Assembly (NCBI RefSeq): GCF_010731295.1
Contig: NZ_AP022579.1
Coordinates: forward strand, 1,426,001 to 1,490,000
Direction: 5' to 3'
DNA from: Mycolicibacterium boenickei
Lineage (GTDB): Bacteria > Actinomycetota > Actinomycetes > Mycobacteriales > Mycobacteriaceae
DNA length: 64,000 bases
The translations under genes were made by a program, and so were the position numbers. The notes beneath the pieces are model-generated. The model searched no databases, was not told the origin of the DNA, and saw only the letters and a program-made list of their open reading frames with translations. The first letter of the stretch is position 1; each line of letters opens with the position of its first letter. Positions 25,290 to 32,945 of this stretch are shown in pieces.

Positions 25290-25988
25290 ATGGCCATCGC
25301 CTCACCGGTGACACAGCGGTCGACTGTTGTGGCGCTGCTGTTGTTGACGTCCGCCACCGGGATCGTCGACGCGGTCAGCGTGTTGGTGCTGGGCCATGTG
25401 TTCGTCGCCAACATGACCGGAAACGTGATCTTCCTCGGGTTCTGGTTCGTACCTGGGTCGGGCGTGGATGTGACCGGTGCCTTGGTGGCATTCATCGGAT
25501 TCGTGCTGGGCACCGTGGTGGGCGGGCGCCTGCGACGTCATCTCGACAGCCATGTCCGCAACTGGCTGGCCACCGCGCTGGGTGTGGAAGTCGTTCTGCT
25601 GACCGTGCTTTCGATTCTCGCCGGGACCGGTGTGGTGGACTATCACGACAATCGCAAGTTCATGCTCATCGTTCTGGCAATGACGTTCGGTATCCAGAAC
25701 GCGACCGCACGGCAGTTCGGCATCCAGGAGTTGAGCACCACGGTGCTGACCCAGACGATCGTCGGCATCGGTTACGACAGCCGACTGGCCGGGGGCACCG
25801 GGGACCGCGAGAAGTTGCGCTACGGCGTGGTGCTGACGATGTGTGGCGGCGCCGTGTTGGGAGCGACGCTGTCGCGCTTCACCGTTGCGCCGGTGATCGC
25901 GCTGGCGGCGGTGGTGGTGGCGACCAGTGCGCTCATCTTCAAGTTCGGGCCGGCTCCGGAGCCGGCGTCTGCGGAGAGTGCTCGCTGA
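25290..25988 (+). CDS. DUF1275 (YoaK-type) integral membrane protein
   Basis: 232 residues. SATGIVDAVSVLVLGHVFVA and NMTGNVIFLGF near the N-terminus are the DUF1275 signature; about six hydrophobic helices follow. QNATARQFGIQELSTTVLTQ is also typical. No function is established for the family. It begins 17 bp after mam1D on the same strand, so it may be co-transcribed with mce1, although DUF1275 genes are not usual mce members. The 3-prime 50 bp overlap the convergent neighbour. Confidence 0.85.
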   Translation: MAIASPVTQRSTVVALLLLTSATGIVDAVSVLVLGHVFVANMTGNVIFLGFWFVPGSGVDVTGALVAFIGFVLGTVVGGRLRRHLDSHVRNWLATALGVEVVLLTVLSILAGTGVVDYHDNRKFMLIVLAMTFGIQNATARQFGIQELSTTVLTQTIVGIGYDSRLAGGTGDREKLRYGVVLTMCGGAVLGATLSRFTVAPVIALAAVVVATSALIFKFGPAPEPASAESAR

Positions 25989-26688
25989 TCCAGGTGGCGC
26001 CCTCGTCGGCTGCGTGCAGCAGGGCGGTGAACTCGCCGAAGTAGTCGGCCACCGCGCCGACGCCAGGGAGCATGCCGAGATAGCGGTAAAGCTTTTGCGG
26101 GTGAGGTCTTTTCGTGATTTCGTCGCCGACCGCACGTAACGTACCGGCGAACTCCCAGAGCCTTCCCGGCAGGGATTGCGGTGGTACGTCGGAGTCGTCC
26201 GTAGGCGCTTCGGACAGCTGGCGGTCGCACAGGACAGCGCCGAGCAACTGCACCTGATCGTCGTAGTCGGTGACTCCATCCTCGCGGGCCACAGCACACA
26301 ACACGATGGCCTGGTTGGTGAAGCCCAGGAAGTCCTGGATACCGAGCCGGTCGGCGATGACCCCGAATGCCCCGGGGAAGGCGACCAGGATGGTGGTGAC
26401 GGCCCCGGCGCGGTGCACCCACCACTTCACGTGGCCGTGCTGATCCATCTCGGCCCAGGCCTTGGTGCCTGGCAGCTCAGCGAAATTGAGCAAAGCGGCG
26501 GCGATGTCAAGGGACTTGCCCACGGGGCCCTCGCCGGGTTCCTCGCGATGGGTGCGTCGTCTCAGCCCGAGCGGATCGAAACGGCTGAACACATCAAGTG
26601 CCGGGTTGATCACGGATACCGCGTGGTCGAGCGCACCCGCGACGTCAGCGTCCGAGAGGCGAGTGAACGGCAACAGGCTTATCCCCAC
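25939..26688 (-). CDS. Uncharacterised conserved-looking cytoplasmic protein
   Basis: 249 residues from GTG 26688 (VGISLLPFTRLSDADVAGAL). The frame stays open further upstream but turns into low-complexity Pro/Arg/Trp sequence, so this start is preferred. It has hydrophobic helical segments (HRAGAVTTILVAFPGAFGVI) and FTNQAIVLCAVAREDGVTDY followed by DDQVQLLGAVLCDRQLS, a pattern slightly reminiscent of EcsC-like proteins, but the similarity is too weak to name it. It occupies the place of lprO (Rv0179c) downstream of mce1 in M. tuberculosis but does not look like a lipoprotein. Confidence 0.65.
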   Translation of the reverse strand: MGISLLPFTRLSDADVAGALDHAVSVINPALDVFSRFDPLGLRRRTHREEPGEGPVGKSLDIAAALLNFAELPGTKAWAEMDQHGHVKWWVHRAGAVTTILVAFPGAFGVIADRLGIQDFLGFTNQAIVLCAVAREDGVTDYDDQVQLLGAVLCDRQLSEAPTDDSDVPPQSLPGRLWEFAGTLRAVGDEITKRPHPQKLYRYLGMLPGVGAVADYFGEFTALLHAADEGATWISEHSPQTPAPEPART

Positions 26689-26760
26689 CTCAGCTATCTT
26701 GCCGGATGCTCGCGGTTGTCGTCGTTCCGGTCCGAAAACTTGTCGAACCTCTCTGCTTTG

Positions 26761-26880
26761 ATGAGGACCCGTCCACCCACCACACCCCCACCCCAGCCAC
26801 CACGCGGGCCGACCGGGGAACGCGCCCACTGGTGGTGGTACCCACCCTTCCAACCCCAACCACCACCAGAAGCCGAGTAG
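26761..26880 (+). CDS. Possible 39-residue Pro/Trp-rich small ORF
   Basis: ATG 26761 to TAG 26878-26880 encodes MRTRPPTTPPPQPPRG, then PTGERAHWWWYPPFQPQPPPEAE. It lies alone on the plus strand between two minus-strand genes. Proline codons are mostly CCA or CCC rather than the CCG favoured by neighbours, and the stretch doubles as an inverted repeat (26829-26869), so it may be only C-rich regulatory DNA. No clear ribosome site. Weakly supported as a gene. Confidence 0.25.
   Translation: MRTRPPTTPPPQPPRGPTGERAHWWWYPPFQPQPPPEAE
26829..26869 (-). terminator. Inverted repeat downstream of the beta-propeller gene
   Basis: CTGGTGGTGGT (26829-26839) and ACCACCACCAG (26859-26869) are perfect 11-bp arms around a 19-base C-rich loop. 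The hairpin lies 32-72 bp after the stop of the minus-strand gene that ends at 26901. It may end that transcript, although the loop is long and no U-run is seen. Confidence 0.4.
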
Positions 26881-26900
26881 CGCGCGGATGCGGTTGTCGA

Positions 26901-28643
26901 TCAGGCGTAGCCGTCCACCCAGGTGCCGGTGTCGTCGGTGCGGACGACGAGGTTGACTCCTGGCGCCGCCATGAGTGCGGCCGCATGCGACGACGTCGGG
27001 ACGTTGCCGGCCCGCGCGCACGTGCCTCGGTCGAAGCTCACGAGTCCGTCGTACGTGCCGAAAACGACCTGCCTGTCCAGGATCAAAGCCATACCGTCCG
27101 GGGACATTCGCCCGGTGGCACTCGCGGGTCGGTCGTCGAACGAGCACTGCTCTCGTCCGTCCGGGCTACGTAAGGTGGCCCGGTCATTGTCGTCAGTCAG
27201 GAACTCGTCGGAGCCGTCGGTGGTGAGGATGGGATACGCGGGGCTGCCGAGCCCCTCGTAGGACCGCCGTGCGGCGTTGATGAACACCGAGCGGCGTTCC
27301 TCACCATCGGGGCCAACAGTGAGGATGGCGGCGCCGTCGCCCGCATGCGAGGTGGACATCGCCACGCGGTGGTTCTTGAAATCCTCCGCGGTATATGGAA
27401 GTCCATGCAGAACCGTTGCCTCCCAAGCGGTTGTGCCGGTGTCCGGATCGGCAACTGCGAACTGGACATCCATCCCGCCGTTGCCCGGGCATCGCTCAGC
27501 GCTCTGGAGGAAACGCGCATTGCCGCGGCCCCAAGAACGGCAGCGGGAACCGGGCACCGGCGCCGTCCACAGCGGCGTCCCGGTTCTGGTGTCGAACCGC
27601 GTCCAGGTCAATGCGTCGGGATTCTCGTCGACCAGATAGGTCAGGGCCGGTGGTGGGCGATGATCTATCACCTTGCGGTAGGTGTCGACCAAGTCCTTGT
27701 TCGAGGACCACCACAATTGCAGGCCGGTGGATGCGTCGAGACCCACCAATACCGAAGGATACGAACCGATCGCGGCGACAACGGTCTGCCCGCCGTCGAA
27801 CACGTGCAGCGACGTCACGCGCGATTCACCGGGACCGGAGCGTGAATAGTGCCATCGCTCAGCTGAATCGGGGCCGTAGGAGGTGACGCGCCCGTTGCCG
27901 TACGTGACGAAGCCACCGGCAATGGGCGCGACGTACCACCCGCTGTGCTCGATCTGATCCCATTTGGTCCAGTCGGACACCTTGAGCGTGAAGCGCTTTA
28001 TGCCGAGAGTGCCCGGTATGGGGAGATCCGCGGGTGGCGATGATGCAACCGACGCGTCAACGAATCGGCGGTCGTCACCGGTACGGATCGTCAAGTTGGT
28101 TGCCGAAGCCGACACCGCGAGCCCGACGAGAATTCCGACGACGACAGGAACACGCCAGCCACGATGGGAGAAGCGGGGGACGGCGAAGCTGCCGATGATC
28201 AGTGCGGCCACACCGATCAGCCCCAACCGCCAGGCGGAGAGCGTGACCGGCAACTGGGCCGTGCGTGGATAGAACATCATCCAGCCAACAAACTGACCAA
28301 GCCTGTCGGCGTAGAAGGTCATGAACAACAGGACCATCACGCCCACTGCGGCCGGCAAGACCCATGTGCCCGGATGGGTTCTGCCGACGAACCAGGCAAT
28401 GGCGGTCGTCACCAGTAGCAGGCCGACAAGCCAACAAAGGGCGATCGCGATGCTTCGGGGTGTGTGCGCACCCAGCGATGCTGCTTCGGGCGGCAGGAAC
28501 TCTTCCCATGCACCGAGCGCTGGCGACGGCTCACCAGCCAGCCAACTCGTCAGGGCCAGGCTCACGGCGCACACGAGGATGGCGAGCGCCAATCCCAGAC
28601 TTACTGCCGAAATGATGCGAATCAACGATTTCCCCCACGACAC
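26901..28643 (-). CDS. Membrane-anchored PQQ-like beta-propeller protein
   Basis: 580 residues. The first 190 residues contain about five hydrophobic helices (VSLGLALAILVCAVSLALTS; ALCWLVGLLLVTTAIAWFVG; LGLIGVAALIIGSFAVP and others). The rest is an extracytoplasmic domain with repeated blades of the D/TG-x-W type (GLDASTGLQLWWSS; FDTRTGTPLWTAP; DPDTGTTAWEAT) typical of PQQ-like propellers. No catalytic PQQ ligands can be assigned, so it is likely a binding or scaffolding protein at the envelope. Transcribed alone; a hairpin lies after its stop. Function unknown. Confidence 0.75.
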   Translation of the reverse strand: MSWGKSLIRIISAVSLGLALAILVCAVSLALTSWLAGEPSPALGAWEEFLPPEAASLGAHTPRSIAIALCWLVGLLLVTTAIAWFVGRTHPGTWVLPAAVGVMVLLFMTFYADRLGQFVGWMMFYPRTAQLPVTLSAWRLGLIGVAALIIGSFAVPRFSHRGWRVPVVVGILVGLAVSASATNLTIRTGDDRRFVDASVASSPPADLPIPGTLGIKRFTLKVSDWTKWDQIEHSGWYVAPIAGGFVTYGNGRVTSYGPDSAERWHYSRSGPGESRVTSLHVFDGGQTVVAAIGSYPSVLVGLDASTGLQLWWSSNKDLVDTYRKVIDHRPPPALTYLVDENPDALTWTRFDTRTGTPLWTAPVPGSRCRSWGRGNARFLQSAERCPGNGGMDVQFAVADPDTGTTAWEATVLHGLPYTAEDFKNHRVAMSTSHAGDGAAILTVGPDGEERRSVFINAARRSYEGLGSPAYPILTTDGSDEFLTDDNDRATLRSPDGREQCSFDDRPASATGRMSPDGMALILDRQVVFGTYDGLVSFDRGTCARAGNVPTSSHAAALMAAPGVNLVVRTDDTGTWVDGYA

Positions 28644-28682
28644 GGGAAAAGTGTGCCAGCTCAGCCCGGTAACGTGACGGAT

Positions 28683-29489
28683 ATGGCCATGGCCGCGAAT
28701 CGGGCTGACGTCTTCGTCAAGCGCAACTCGCTGGTGCCGGCCGGGTTCTTCGCTGCGGAGGCGGCCGGGCTCAACTGGCTGGCCGTCGAGGGTGGTGCGC
28801 CGTGTGTTGCGGTAATCGATTACGACGCAACCTCATTGACGTTGCAGCGCCTGCGCCCGGTATCGCCGACGGCGCAGGCCGCTCGAATCTTCGGTGAGCA
28901 GCTGGCCCACACCCACGATGCGGGTGCATCGGCCTACGGGGCCGGACCAGACGGTCATGACGGACACGGGTTCTTCGGCCCGATGTCACAGCCGTTGCCA
29001 ATGTCGTTGGCCGGCCACGATTCTTGGGGCACCTTCTACGCCGATGAGCGGCTGCGCCCGATGGGGCAGCTGGCGGCAGGCAGGCTCAGTGCGGGGGCAC
29101 GCGACGCCATCGCTGCGGTGGCCGACCTCTGCCGCACAGGCGTGTTCGATGATGACGACGGGCCGGCCAGACTGCACGGCGACCTCTGGAGCGGCAACGT
29201 GATGTGGACTGCCGACGGCGCGGTGCTCATCGACCCGGCGGCACACGGCGGTCATCGCGAGACCGATCTGGCGATGTTGGAGCTGTTCGGGTTTCCGTTC
29301 CTCGATGACGTGCTGGCGACGTACCAGTCGGTGCGGCCGCTGCGGGACGCGTGGCGCGATCGGGTCGACCTGCACCAGCTCTATCCGTTGCTTGCTCACG
29401 TGGCGCTGTTCGGCGGCGGTTACGTGGACCAGGCCGAGGCGGCAGCGCGGCGAGTTCTGGCACGCGTCAGCAAACTACGGATCGAGTAG
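28683..29489 (+). CDS. Fructosamine kinase / aminoglycoside phosphotransferase-fold kinase
   Basis: 268 residues from the ATG at 28683 (a second in-frame ATG lies at 28689). The kinase-like fold has an N-lobe with Lys in VFVKRNSL, a Brenner-type catalytic loop LHGDLWSGNVMW (about 163-174) and the metal site IDPAAHGGHRETDLAMLELFG (about 182-202), which matches the fructosamine kinase signature. Family members phosphorylate sugar amines on glycated proteins or small molecules, initiating deglycation. No signal peptide. Divergent from the beta-propeller gene, 39 bp apart. Confidence 0.88.
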   Translation: MAMAANRADVFVKRNSLVPAGFFAAEAAGLNWLAVEGGAPCVAVIDYDATSLTLQRLRPVSPTAQAARIFGEQLAHTHDAGASAYGAGPDGHDGHGFFGPMSQPLPMSLAGHDSWGTFYADERLRPMGQLAAGRLSAGARDAIAAVADLCRTGVFDDDDGPARLHGDLWSGNVMWTADGAVLIDPAAHGGHRETDLAMLELFGFPFLDDVLATYQSVRPLRDAWRDRVDLHQLYPLLAHVALFGGGYVDQAEAAARRVLARVSKLRIE

Positions 29490-29838
29490 TTCGAGCCGCT
29501 CATTGGCGGGTGTCGTCGGCTGCTGGCGCTGGTTGAGGCGGTTTTGGTACCGACCGGAATCAGTTGACAGATCAGCGGACGTCTGACAACGGCAAGGCGT
29601 GCGTGCATGGGCATGTAGCAACGTCGCATCTGGCTGCCCGCAACAAAAGCAACGCTTGCCTGTCGCAAGCGTCAATATGCCTCTGGCCAGCGCAGCGCGC
29701 ATCGGGTCACTTTCAACAAGTTTGCGACAAATTGCGAAGGCGAATAGTGAAATTTTTCCAGCAATGCAGTGATGGAGGTCACAGTAGTGTTACGTTGCCT
29801 GAGATCAACCTGAGAAACCGGCCGAAAGGACTGGTCAG
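29490..29838. other. 349-bp intergenic region upstream of the PE-PPE protein gene
   Basis: No gene is seen. ACGCTTGC-CTGTC-GCAAGCGT (29652-29672) is a perfect 8-bp stem-loop that could terminate the fructosamine kinase transcript. The last 120 bp are AT-rich for this genome (GTGAAATTTTTCC around 29750) and probably hold the promoter of the downstream secreted protein; GAAAGGAC just before ATG 29839 is its ribosome site. No confident -10/-35 pair. Confidence 0.5.
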
Positions 29839-32025
29839 ATGGCAGTTCAACACCGTAGGCAGCGGAGGCGCGTCAAGAGGGTTGCGACCCTCGGGGCGGC
29901 AACCGCAACAGTCACCGCGCTTACGGTGGGCGTTGCCCCGCCGTCGGCTCAGGCCGCGGCGGTCCAGCGCGATCTACGGTTGCAATCCGGGGTCCAGATC
30001 TTCCCGCCGCCCGACCAGATTCCGGACCTCACGGGCGGCTTCGGAACTCAGGCCTACAACCAGTTCCAAACCGTCGGCGCCCAGCTCCAGACCGCGTTCG
30101 TCAACACCTTCAACCTGGCCGCACTCCTGCAGGCGGCAGGGATCGATCCGACGACCGCGATCGAGGATCCGATCAATGACGCGTTGGGTGGGGCGCTCGG
30201 CGGCGCGCTGAACGGATTGCCCATTGACGTGGGCGAGCTTCTCGGCATCGACCTGAATGACCCGCTGTCGTCGGCCGGGATCAACCTGATCACGGCCGGT
30301 GGACCGTTCACGCTCCTGAAGATGCTTGGCGTCGATCTGGGGTGGACGCCGTCCTTCCCGAACTCGGTGGCCGACGAGATCAACAACACGCCGTACCTCG
30401 ATATCAGCCTTGAGTCGATCTTTGAGGCGCTCGGTCTCCCCACGGAGGGCCCTGGCCTCATCCCAATCAAAGCCGCGTTCAAGCTGCTCACCGGTATGGA
30501 CCTGCCGGCGATGGACACGAATGTCGCCGATGTTCGAATCCCTATCGTGGCGGGCTGGGGCTTCGGTGCCTTCGCGGCCGGTGCGGCGTATCAGCAGGTG
30601 GTCGACGATCTGCCGAATCAGCCTGGCGGGGCGGCGTATACGGGCACCGATCCCCTTCTCGGCAGTTTCACCATCCTGCCGATGATCCTGATCGACAACC
30701 CCGGCCGGGCCAACGGCGGCATCCTGGCCCGTGCCTACCCCTTGTTCGGATTGTTCGGGATCGACACCGTGACTCCCGATACCCAGGTGCAGAGCAGTAC
30801 TGACGGGGAAGGGCTGCTCAACGGCGTTCAGCTCTTCGGACTCACGCTGGGCGGCGCCAACCTGATCCCCATCAAGATCGACGCGACGGCCGAGTATCTC
30901 CCGCTGTCAGACTTCGCTGCCTGGCCCAACCCGTTCACGATGGCGAACAACGTTGCGGCAGGGCTCTTCCCGACTTACATCCTGCGCAACCAGACGCTGG
31001 ATTCCCTCACCACGGTCCTGGTCGACCAGGTGGTGTCGCAACTCGGCGCCGACATCACCGACTACATCGCCAATCCCGGGGACGATCCGACCAAGGGCCC
31101 CAAGCTCAACATCTACATCACCATCCCGGCCAACAGCCTGCCGTTGCTGGAGCCGACGTACCTGGCGTACGACGTCGTCAACCTGCTGACCGGGGCGAAC
31201 CTCAACAACCCGATCGGCACGGCGCTCACCCCGGTGCTCACCAGCCTGGTCAACCTCGGCTACACCGATGTCTACTACGACCCGACGACGGGCGTCTACG
31301 AACGCTCGCTCGACGAGGCCGATATCCCAACGGCTTTCGGCACGCTTCCGGCGGATGTCGATTGGGGTCAGGTACCCGGGCATCTGGTGAACAACCTGGT
31401 GACGGGTATCCAGAAGGCGATCGATGACGGCCTGGTGAGCCAGACCCCGGTCTCCAATCCCATCAAGACCCTGCTGAGCCTGCTGGGCGTCGGCAACACG
31501 TTGACGACCGGCGGATCCGCGCTGGACCTCTCGAGCCTCACCGATGCGCTGACCGGCCTCACCCAGGATGCGCTGAACAACGTTGGTACGCAGAGCCTTG
31601 CGAAGACGAGCTTTGAGCCGCAGGGCATCACGCAGACCAATGTCGGTGCAGACACGGTCAAGCTGACTTCTGTTGTGGACGAACCTGCCGCGGACGACAG
31701 CTCGGCGAACGCCGACGACGGCACCAAGAAGCTCAGTACCGCGGCCGACGACGCCCGCGAACAGCTGGACAAGACCGTCAAGGAAGCGGGCGAGCGGGCG
31801 AAGGTCTCGGCGGAGAAGGCGCGTGAGCGGACGGCCAAGGCCGTCAAGGACGCCCAGGACCGCGTGAACAAGCTTGCCGACGACGGACGTAAGCAGATCA
31901 AGTCCGCGGCCGAGGGCATCCAGAAGGGCGCTGAGAAGGCGGTCAACGACGTGAAGGACAACGTCAAGAAGGCCGGTGAGTCGGTGAAGCCCGCCAAGAA
32001 GACCGAGAAGAAGGATGCGGCTTGA
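29839..32025 (+). CDS. Secreted PE-PPE-domain protein with Lys/Ala-rich HBHA-like tail
   Basis: 728 residues. A strongly basic N-region followed by a hydrophobic stretch (VATLGAATATVTALTVGVAP) and a cleavage site near SAQA-AA (about 37-40) give a signal peptide. A PE-PPE-type domain follows, recognisable from IDNPGRANGGILARAYPLFG (about 285-304) and IDATAEYLPLSDFAAWPNPF (about 348-367). Where this family has a GxSxS/G nucleophile, this protein reads VAGWGFGAFAAG (about 237-248), so the serine appears lost. The last 95 residues are Lys/Ala/Glu-rich and heptad-like (AREQLDKTVKEAGERAKVSA), resembling the heparin-binding tail of HBHA. There is no PE or PPE N-terminal domain. Probable cell-surface protein. 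Confidence 0.78.
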   Translation: MAVQHRRQRRRVKRVATLGAATATVTALTVGVAPPSAQAAAVQRDLRLQSGVQIFPPPDQIPDLTGGFGTQAYNQFQTVGAQLQTAFVNTFNLAALLQAAGIDPTTAIEDPINDALGGALGGALNGLPIDVGELLGIDLNDPLSSAGINLITAGGPFTLLKMLGVDLGWTPSFPNSVADEINNTPYLDISLESIFEALGLPTEGPGLIPIKAAFKLLTGMDLPAMDTNVADVRIPIVAGWGFGAFAAGAAYQQVVDDLPNQPGGAAYTGTDPLLGSFTILPMILIDNPGRANGGILARAYPLFGLFGIDTVTPDTQVQSSTDGEGLLNGVQLFGLTLGGANLIPIKIDATAEYLPLSDFAAWPNPFTMANNVAAGLFPTYILRNQTLDSLTTVLVDQVVSQLGADITDYIANPGDDPTKGPKLNIYITIPANSLPLLEPTYLAYDVVNLLTGANLNNPIGTALTPVLTSLVNLGYTDVYYDPTTGVYERSLDEADIPTAFGTLPADVDWGQVPGHLVNNLVTGIQKAIDDGLVSQTPVSNPIKTLLSLLGVGNTLTTGGSALDLSSLTDALTGLTQDALNNVGTQSLAKTSFEPQGITQTNVGADTVKLTSVVDEPAADDSSANADDGTKKLSTAADDAREQLDKTVKEAGERAKVSAEKARERTAKAVKDAQDRVNKLADDGRKQIKSAAEGIQKGAEKAVNDVKDNVKKAGESVKPAKKTEKKDAA

Positions 32026-32028
32026 CGC

Positions 32029-32355
32029 CTAACTCGCCTGGTGCACCGACTCGACGGTGTACAGGTGGGGGTCGAAACTGATCGCGATGTCGGCGCACCG
32101 CCCCATGTGCTCCCGTGCCACGGGGTCGGCGAGCATGGCGTGGAAGTCCTCGGCGCTGCGCCACTGCGCATAGTTGATGACGCGAGTGCCGTCCGTACTC
32201 AGATGAATGTTGGCGGAGACGAATCCGGGGACGTGGCGCATCACGTCCTCGGTCGCCTGTCCCAGTGATGCGGCGAGTTCGGCCGCCCGCTGAGGCTCCA
32301 CGGTGAACACGTTGATCAGGGTGGCGTGGGGGTTGTGTTCCTGGATGGTCGTCAC
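32029..32355 (-). CDS. Antibiotic biosynthesis monooxygenase (ABM) domain protein
   Basis: 108 residues from GTG 32355, preceded by TTGGAGG. The single ferredoxin-like ABM domain has ATLINVFTVEPQRAAELAAS and VPGFVSANIHLSTDGTRVIN followed by YAQWRSAEDFHAM. Family members are small cofactor-free monooxygenases or haem-handling proteins acting on aromatic or quinone substrates. It is divergent from a MarR gene across a clear inverted repeat, so it is probably the target of that regulator. Its stop lies 3 bp from the convergent PE-PPE gene. Confidence 0.86.
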   Translation of the reverse strand: MTTIQEHNPHATLINVFTVEPQRAAELAASLGQATEDVMRHVPGFVSANIHLSTDGTRVINYAQWRSAEDFHAMLADPVAREHMGRCADIAISFDPHLYTVESVHQAS

Positions 32356-32371
32356 GATTCCTCCAATGTCA

Positions 32372-32412
32372 GGTTCCTTACAAAGACGACGGTAGCATTG
32401 ATGTAAGGTTCC
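32372..32412. promoter_or_regulatory. Inverted repeat, probable MarR operator in the divergent promoter
   Basis: GGTTCCTTACA (32372-32382) and TGTAAGGTTCC (32402-32412) pair perfectly over CCTTACA/TGTAAGG and partly beyond. They lie in the 61-bp gap between the ABM gene (GTG 32355, minus) and the MarR gene (ATG 32417, plus). Position and symmetry fit an operator controlling both genes; inferred. Confidence 0.55.
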
Positions 32413-32416
32413 TGTC

Positions 32417-32872
32417 ATGGCTGCGAATGTGGAAGCCGGCGCCGGCTACCTCGTCAAGCGGGTGCAGCAGAGCTTGCGCCGCAATTGCGATGCCGCACTG
32501 CGACCTACTGGATTGTCGATGGCGCAGTACACGGTCCTACGGGCGCTCGCCGACCACCCTCAGGCCTCGGCGGCAGAACTGGCCCGGCTGTGCTTTGTCA
32601 CGCGTCAGTCGCTGCAAGACGTGCTGAGCGGCCTGCGTGCCGATGCCCTGGTGGAGGAATCGGCCGGGCCGCAGCGGGGCCGTGCTCGGTCGTTGCAGCT
32701 GACTGCCGCGGGCAAGCGTCGACTCGGCGGAGCCCACGCCGCGGTGCTGCGTGTCGAGCAGGACATGCTGAACGGAATTCCTGGTAAAGCCCAACGGGAA
32801 CTCGCGTCGTTGCTGTTGCGCTGCGCGGAGAATCTCGAGGGGGCCGCGGCAGAAACGACGATTGACCGGTGA
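32417..32872 (+). CDS. MarR-family transcriptional regulator
   Basis: 151 residues. The winged helix includes LRALADHPQASAAELARLCF, VTRQSLQDVLSGLRADALVE and the wing AGPQRGRARSLQLTAAGKRR, in standard MarR order, flanked by dimerisation helices. Divergent from the ABM monooxygenase gene, which it probably represses until an aromatic or oxidative signal binds. ATG at 32417 lies directly after the inverted repeat. Confidence 0.88.
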   Translation: MAANVEAGAGYLVKRVQQSLRRNCDAALRPTGLSMAQYTVLRALADHPQASAAELARLCFVTRQSLQDVLSGLRADALVEESAGPQRGRARSLQLTAAGKRRLGGAHAAVLRVEQDMLNGIPGKAQRELASLLLRCAENLEGAAAETTIDR

Positions 32873-32945
32873 CTTCGGAAAGGCGTGGGCGCGGTCGGCC
32901 CGCCGGACCTGGTGTCGACGTCGAGGTGGCCAAAGTGGCCGGCTT

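Noticed and set aside
26780..26870. A canonical G-quadruplex on the minus strand
   Set aside because: There are several G-runs, but I could not find four tracts of at least three G with short loops in either segment.
26689..27147. Upstream extension of the uncharacterised gene ending at 25939
   Set aside because: The added sequence is Pro/Arg/Trp low complexity and overlaps the beta-propeller gene and its hairpin.
31740..32025. A separate HBHA gene at the end of the PE-PPE gene
   Set aside because: The Lys/Ala-rich segment is in frame with and continuous with the PE-PPE protein and has no internal start with a ribosome site.
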